Source: Burkholderiaceae bacterium (GTDB lineage Bacteria; Pseudomonadota; Gammaproteobacteria; Burkholderiales; Burkholderiaceae). Taken from it: a DNA stretch of 8,008 bases. Each line of letters starts with the position of its first letter. Position 1 is the stretch's first letter. Shown here one piece after another: positions 6,374 to 8,008 of this stretch. The notes under the pieces were generated by a model. It made no database searches and was not told the origin of the DNA. It saw only the letters and a program-made list of their open reading frames with translations. The stretch covers positions 1 through 8,008 of the forward strand of contig JAKONS010000138.1 in NCBI GenBank assembly GCA_022701845.1. Reading direction: 5' to 3'. Both the position numbers and the translations under genes were made by a program.

Positions 6374-6811
6374 ATGTACAGATCAGCCGCAGCCCTGGTG
6401 CTGACGATGGCCGCAGCGGCCACCGCGGGCGCCCAGACGACCCTGCCGAACGGTTTCGCCGAATCTCCCCAGCGCTCGCCGCAGATCGACGACTTCATCG
6501 TCGCGGTCAAGATGATGGAAAAAACCGAGGGCGACCCGGCCTACGCCGAAAAGCTCAAGGCCTACCGCGCCTGTTCCGAGGCCGCGCTGCGCACCCTGGT
6601 GCCCTACCGGATCGACCCGCAGGGCGCCATGATCTACACCGCGGTGCGCCAGTGCACCCGGCCGCTGGACGACTATGTGCTGATGTACGGCGCCGACGAG
6701 CGCTTTCGGGCCAACCAGTATGTCGGCCACGCCATCATGCGCATGACCCAACAGGAAGAAATCGAAACCCTGAAGCCGGTGGCGGCGCGGCTGCAGCCCT
6801 TCAACCGCTGA
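6374..6811 (+). CDS. Small secreted protein of unknown function
   Basis: I do not recognise a named family. The 145-residue product has a clear Sec signal peptide (MYRSAAALVLTMAAAATAGA, cleavage after residue 20), so the mature protein of about 125 residues is probably periplasmic. It is mostly helical and charged, with no further membrane segment. Two cysteines (67 in YRACSEA and 94 in VRQCTRP) could form a disulfide. The C-terminal half is rich in Tyr, Met and Gln (YGADERFRANQYVGHAIMRMTQQEE). GAGGAG lies 6 bases before the ATG, so the start is secure, and third-position G/C bias supports coding. It follows the 6S terminator and is followed by an inverted repeat, so it looks monocistronic. 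Confidence 0.85.
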   Translation: MYRSAAALVLTMAAAATAGAQTTLPNGFAESPQRSPQIDDFIVAVKMMEKTEGDPAYAEKLKAYRACSEAALRTLVPYRIDPQGAMIYTAVRQCTRPLDDYVLMYGADERFRANQYVGHAIMRMTQQEEIETLKPVAARLQPFNR

Positions 6812-6842
6812 CCCCCACGCACCACGCGAAGCCGGAAACGAC

Positions 6843-6870
6843 GATGCCCGCAAGTCGCCTTGCGGGCATC
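6843..6870. repeat. Perfect 12-bp inverted repeat between convergent genes
   Basis: GATGCCCGCAAG (6843-6854) and CTTGCGGGCATC (6859-6870) form a perfect 12-bp stem with loop TCGC. It lies between the stop of the secreted-protein gene (6811) and the convergent stop at 6909. Neither side has a T-run, so it is not a classical intrinsic terminator. It may still end transcription in both directions or protect mRNA 3' ends. Confidence 0.75.
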
Positions 6871-6908
6871 CAAACCGAAGGACGCCCCATGCAGGGCGAA
6901 ACCGCCGA

Positions 6909-7109
6909 TCAGCTGAGCAGCGCCGGCCAGTTGTAGGCAATGGCCGCTGTCCCGACGACCAGGCAGGCCATGGCCAGCCAGGTGCCGCCGCAGGCCAGCA
7001 GCAGGCCTGCGCGGAGGTTGGCCGGCATGCGGTCGCTGGCCAGGAGTGCGCCGCCGGGGATCAGGGTGACGAGGACGAAAATCCAGACGAGGGTGGACGA
7101 TTCAGGCAT
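6909..7109 (-). CDS. Small two-helix membrane protein of unknown function
   Basis: A 66-residue product with two hydrophobic helices: about residues 6-22 (TLVWIFVLVTLIPGGALLA) and about 34-60 (AGLLLACGGTWLAMACLVVGTAAIA). A short basic loop, SDRMPANLR, joins them, and the C-terminus is YNWPALLS. It is probably an inner-membrane protein. I do not recognise a family. Codon use is strongly G/C at the third position, like neighbouring genes. The ATG at 7109 is chosen because the protein then begins close to the first helix; a GTG at 7148 would add 13 unconvincing residues. No good Shine-Dalgarno precedes either. It converges on the secreted-protein gene. Confidence 0.62.
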   Translation of the reverse strand: MPESSTLVWIFVLVTLIPGGALLASDRMPANLRAGLLLACGGTWLAMACLVVGTAAIAYNWPALLS

Positions 7110-7170
7110 GGCGGTGGTCGAAAGAAAGTGCGGAAGGCCTTGTGGCACAACGAAATTTCCGCAACTCTAT

Positions 7171-7189
7171 GTTTCCCGTCCGGGTAAAC
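7171..7189. repeat. Short imperfect inverted repeat upstream of the membrane-protein gene
   Basis: GTTTCCCG and CGGGTAAAC pair over 7-8 bp with one bulged T. It lies about 60 bases upstream of the ATG at 7109 on the minus strand. It could be an operator or a hairpin; there is no T-run. Confidence 0.35.
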
Positions 7190-7256
7190 ATGTAGGACCG
7201 TTTCCTCTCGTTCCCGATGCGCGCGCGCTCATCGAAAAGGGTGCGACTTTTGTCAC

Positions 7257-7275
7257 ACCGACCTATGTGGTCGGT
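7257..7275. repeat. Perfect 7-bp inverted repeat in the intergenic region
   Basis: ACCGACC and GGTCGGT flank a TATGT spacer, 19 bp in all, a size and shape that would suit a dimeric regulator. It lies between the stop of the 89-residue gene and the start of the membrane-protein gene. No T-run follows on either strand. Function is not known. Confidence 0.4.
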
Positions 7276-7348
7276 CGTGGTGAAAGTGCGGATTCGCAGG
7301 AACACGCTCGAACCGTGGCCGGCGCAAAGCGCTTCCGCCGGTAGGGAC

Positions 7349-7618
7349 TCAGATCGCTGTGTCGGACGCCGCCGGCGCTGCCGGATCCCCAGCCCCGGAA
7401 GCGGCACGCGAAATCGTGATGGCGGCGAAGTTGGTCGCGAATGCCTGGATCACTCCCGCGGCCAGCGCCGCCAGCGAGGTGTCGCTCAGTCGGGCCTGCT
7501 GCTCCGGCACCGCCTTCTGGATGATGTCCAGCGCCATGCGCAACTGCGCTTCGGTGGTGTCGCGGGCGGCGGCCAATGCCTGGCTCTCGCGGGCGACGGT
7601 GGAAACGGGTTCGGTCAT
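7349..7618 (-). CDS. Small helical protein of unknown function
   Basis: An 89-residue soluble product with no signal peptide. Residues 1-35 are amphipathic helix (VARESQALAAARDTTEAQLRMALDIIQK). A second helical part follows (TSLAALAAGVIQAFATNFAAITISRAA), and the tail (SGAGDPAAPAASDTAI) is Ala/Pro-rich and likely disordered. I do not recognise a family. The ATG at 7618 lies 83 bases downstream of the EAL-domain gene on the same strand, so the two may be cotranscribed. There is no good Shine-Dalgarno; GAAAG about 6 bases upstream is weak. Codon use is high in third-position G/C. A link to cyclic-di-GMP signalling would be guesswork from position. Confidence 0.6.
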   Translation of the reverse strand: MTEPVSTVARESQALAAARDTTEAQLRMALDIIQKAVPEQQARLSDTSLAALAAGVIQAFATNFAAITISRAASGAGDPAAPAASDTAI

Positions 7619-7701
7619 CGATGACTTTCGGGAAGCGGCAAAACGACCAGTATGGCGGTGCGCCGCACCGGAGCGGGCGCAGGGGCCGCCGCCGCGCCCC
7701 G

Positions 7702-8008
7702 TCAATCCGCCGGCAGGAAGGCGGCCGGGCTCGCCAGCCGGACGCCGATATCGGCCGCGGGCAGTGCCGGCGCGCATAGGAAACCCTGGAAGTGCGCGCA
7801 GCCGAGCGCCAGCAAGCACAGGCGCTGCGCCTCGGTTTCCACGCCCTCCGCCACCGTGTCGAAGCGCAGTGCCCGGGCCATCGCCAGCATCGCGGTGACG
7901 ATGGCGTGGTCGCTGGAATCGTCCGGCAGGCCGCGCACGAACGACTGGTCGAGCTTGACCCGGTGGATCGGGAATTTCTTCAGATAGGCCAGGCTGGAAT
8001 AGCCGGTG
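7702..8008 (-). CDS. EAL-domain cyclic-di-GMP phosphodiesterase, C-terminal fragment
   Basis: The last 102 residues of a protein cut by the right edge. It matches the C-terminal third of the EAL domain, which hydrolyses cyclic di-GMP to pGpG. The fragment opens with TGYSSLAYLKKFPIHRVKLD, the alpha/beta segment holding the conserved Lys-x-Asp, followed by QSFVRGLP. AEGVET supplies the conserved catalytic-site Glu, and LGCAHFQGFL is the usual GCxxxQGY motif with Phe for Tyr. It ends LASPAAFLPAD soon after the domain. The key residues in this part are intact, so it is probably active, but the EAL signature itself and any sensor or GGDEF domain lie outside the window. Confidence 0.93.
   Translation of the reverse strand, partial: TGYSSLAYLKKFPIHRVKLDQSFVRGLPDDSSDHAIVTAMLAMARALRFDTVAEGVETEAQRLCLLALGCAHFQGFLCAPALPAADIGVRLASPAAFLPAD

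Larger units (their letters stand above)
7110..7348. other. Intergenic region, less GC-rich, no gene seen
   Basis: About 240 bases with visibly more A and T than its surroundings. Open frames crossing it have poor composition (runs of Arg, Pro and Ser) and no start signals, and I support none. It should hold the promoter of the minus-strand membrane-protein gene, but no clear -35/-10 pair is visible. Two short inverted repeats are listed separately. Confidence 0.6.

Noticed and set aside
6940..7344. Plus-strand frame of 134 codons antisense to the small membrane protein
   Set aside because: No start signal, low-complexity first half, and the minus-strand frame gives a sensible two-helix protein.
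7102..7407. Minus-strand frame of 101 codons in the 7.1-7.4 kb spacer
   Set aside because: Poor composition (many Arg, Thr and Ser), no ribosome site, and overlap with the end of the better-supported 89-residue gene.
7656..7670. Inverted repeat CGGTGCG-C-CGCACCG between the EAL gene and the 89-residue gene
   Set aside because: The one-base centre leaves little room for a hairpin loop and there is no T-run. Such short GC palindromes are expected by chance at this base composition.
1..8008. Search for CRISPR arrays, transposase genes, phage genes, tRNA or rRNA genes
   Set aside because: No regularly spaced repeats, transposase-like motifs, terminal inverted repeats with target duplications, or tRNA/rRNA signatures were seen.

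Overview
The window is GC-rich bacterial DNA with dense coding, strong G/C bias at third codon positions and proteobacterial gene content. A vitamin B12 gene set under a cobalamin riboswitch, a coiled-coil protein plus zapA pair, and a 6S RNA directly after zapA fit a beta- or gammaproteobacterium. I lean towards Betaproteobacteria (Rhodocyclales-like) from overall style, but the sequence alone does not prove it.

Positions 1-5401 (minus strand) form one B12 uptake and salvage operon. Reading from right to left it has a promoter-like -10 box, a complete cobalamin riboswitch (5177-5374), the outer-membrane receptor btuB, cobB (corrin a,c-diamide synthase), cobU (cobinamide kinase/guanylyltransferase), the periplasmic binding protein btuF, and the permease btuC cut by the left edge. 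Genes overlap or lie a few bases apart, so translational coupling is likely. BtuB imports corrinoid across the outer membrane, BtuF passes it to the BtuC-type permease, and CobU activates cobinamide for nucleotide-loop attachment. CobB amidates the corrin ring, so the cluster is not purely for transport. The ATPase btuD would be expected just beyond the left edge.

Positions 5432-6293 (plus strand, divergent) hold a short coiled-coil protein overlapping zapA by 4 bp (cell division, FtsZ-ring associated), then a 6S RNA (about 6070-6254) with a long closing stem, then a strong Rho-independent terminator (6260-6293). The fau/ygfA gene that often follows 6S RNA is absent.

Positions 6294-7350 hold a small secreted protein of unknown function (plus strand), a perfect 12-bp inverted repeat, a convergent 66-residue two-helix membrane protein (minus strand), and a spacer of about 240 bp that is less GC-rich, without a gene but with two short inverted repeats.

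Positions 7349-8008 (minus strand) hold an 89-residue protein of unknown function downstream of the C-terminal end of an EAL-domain cyclic-di-GMP phosphodiesterase cut by the right edge.

I found no clear new system such as a defence island, phage, CRISPR array or transposon. The points most worth a second look are the btuB leader, where a 7-residue reading frame is stop-start coupled to a receptor gene without a Shine-Dalgarno sequence, and the small unassigned genes around the 6S RNA locus.
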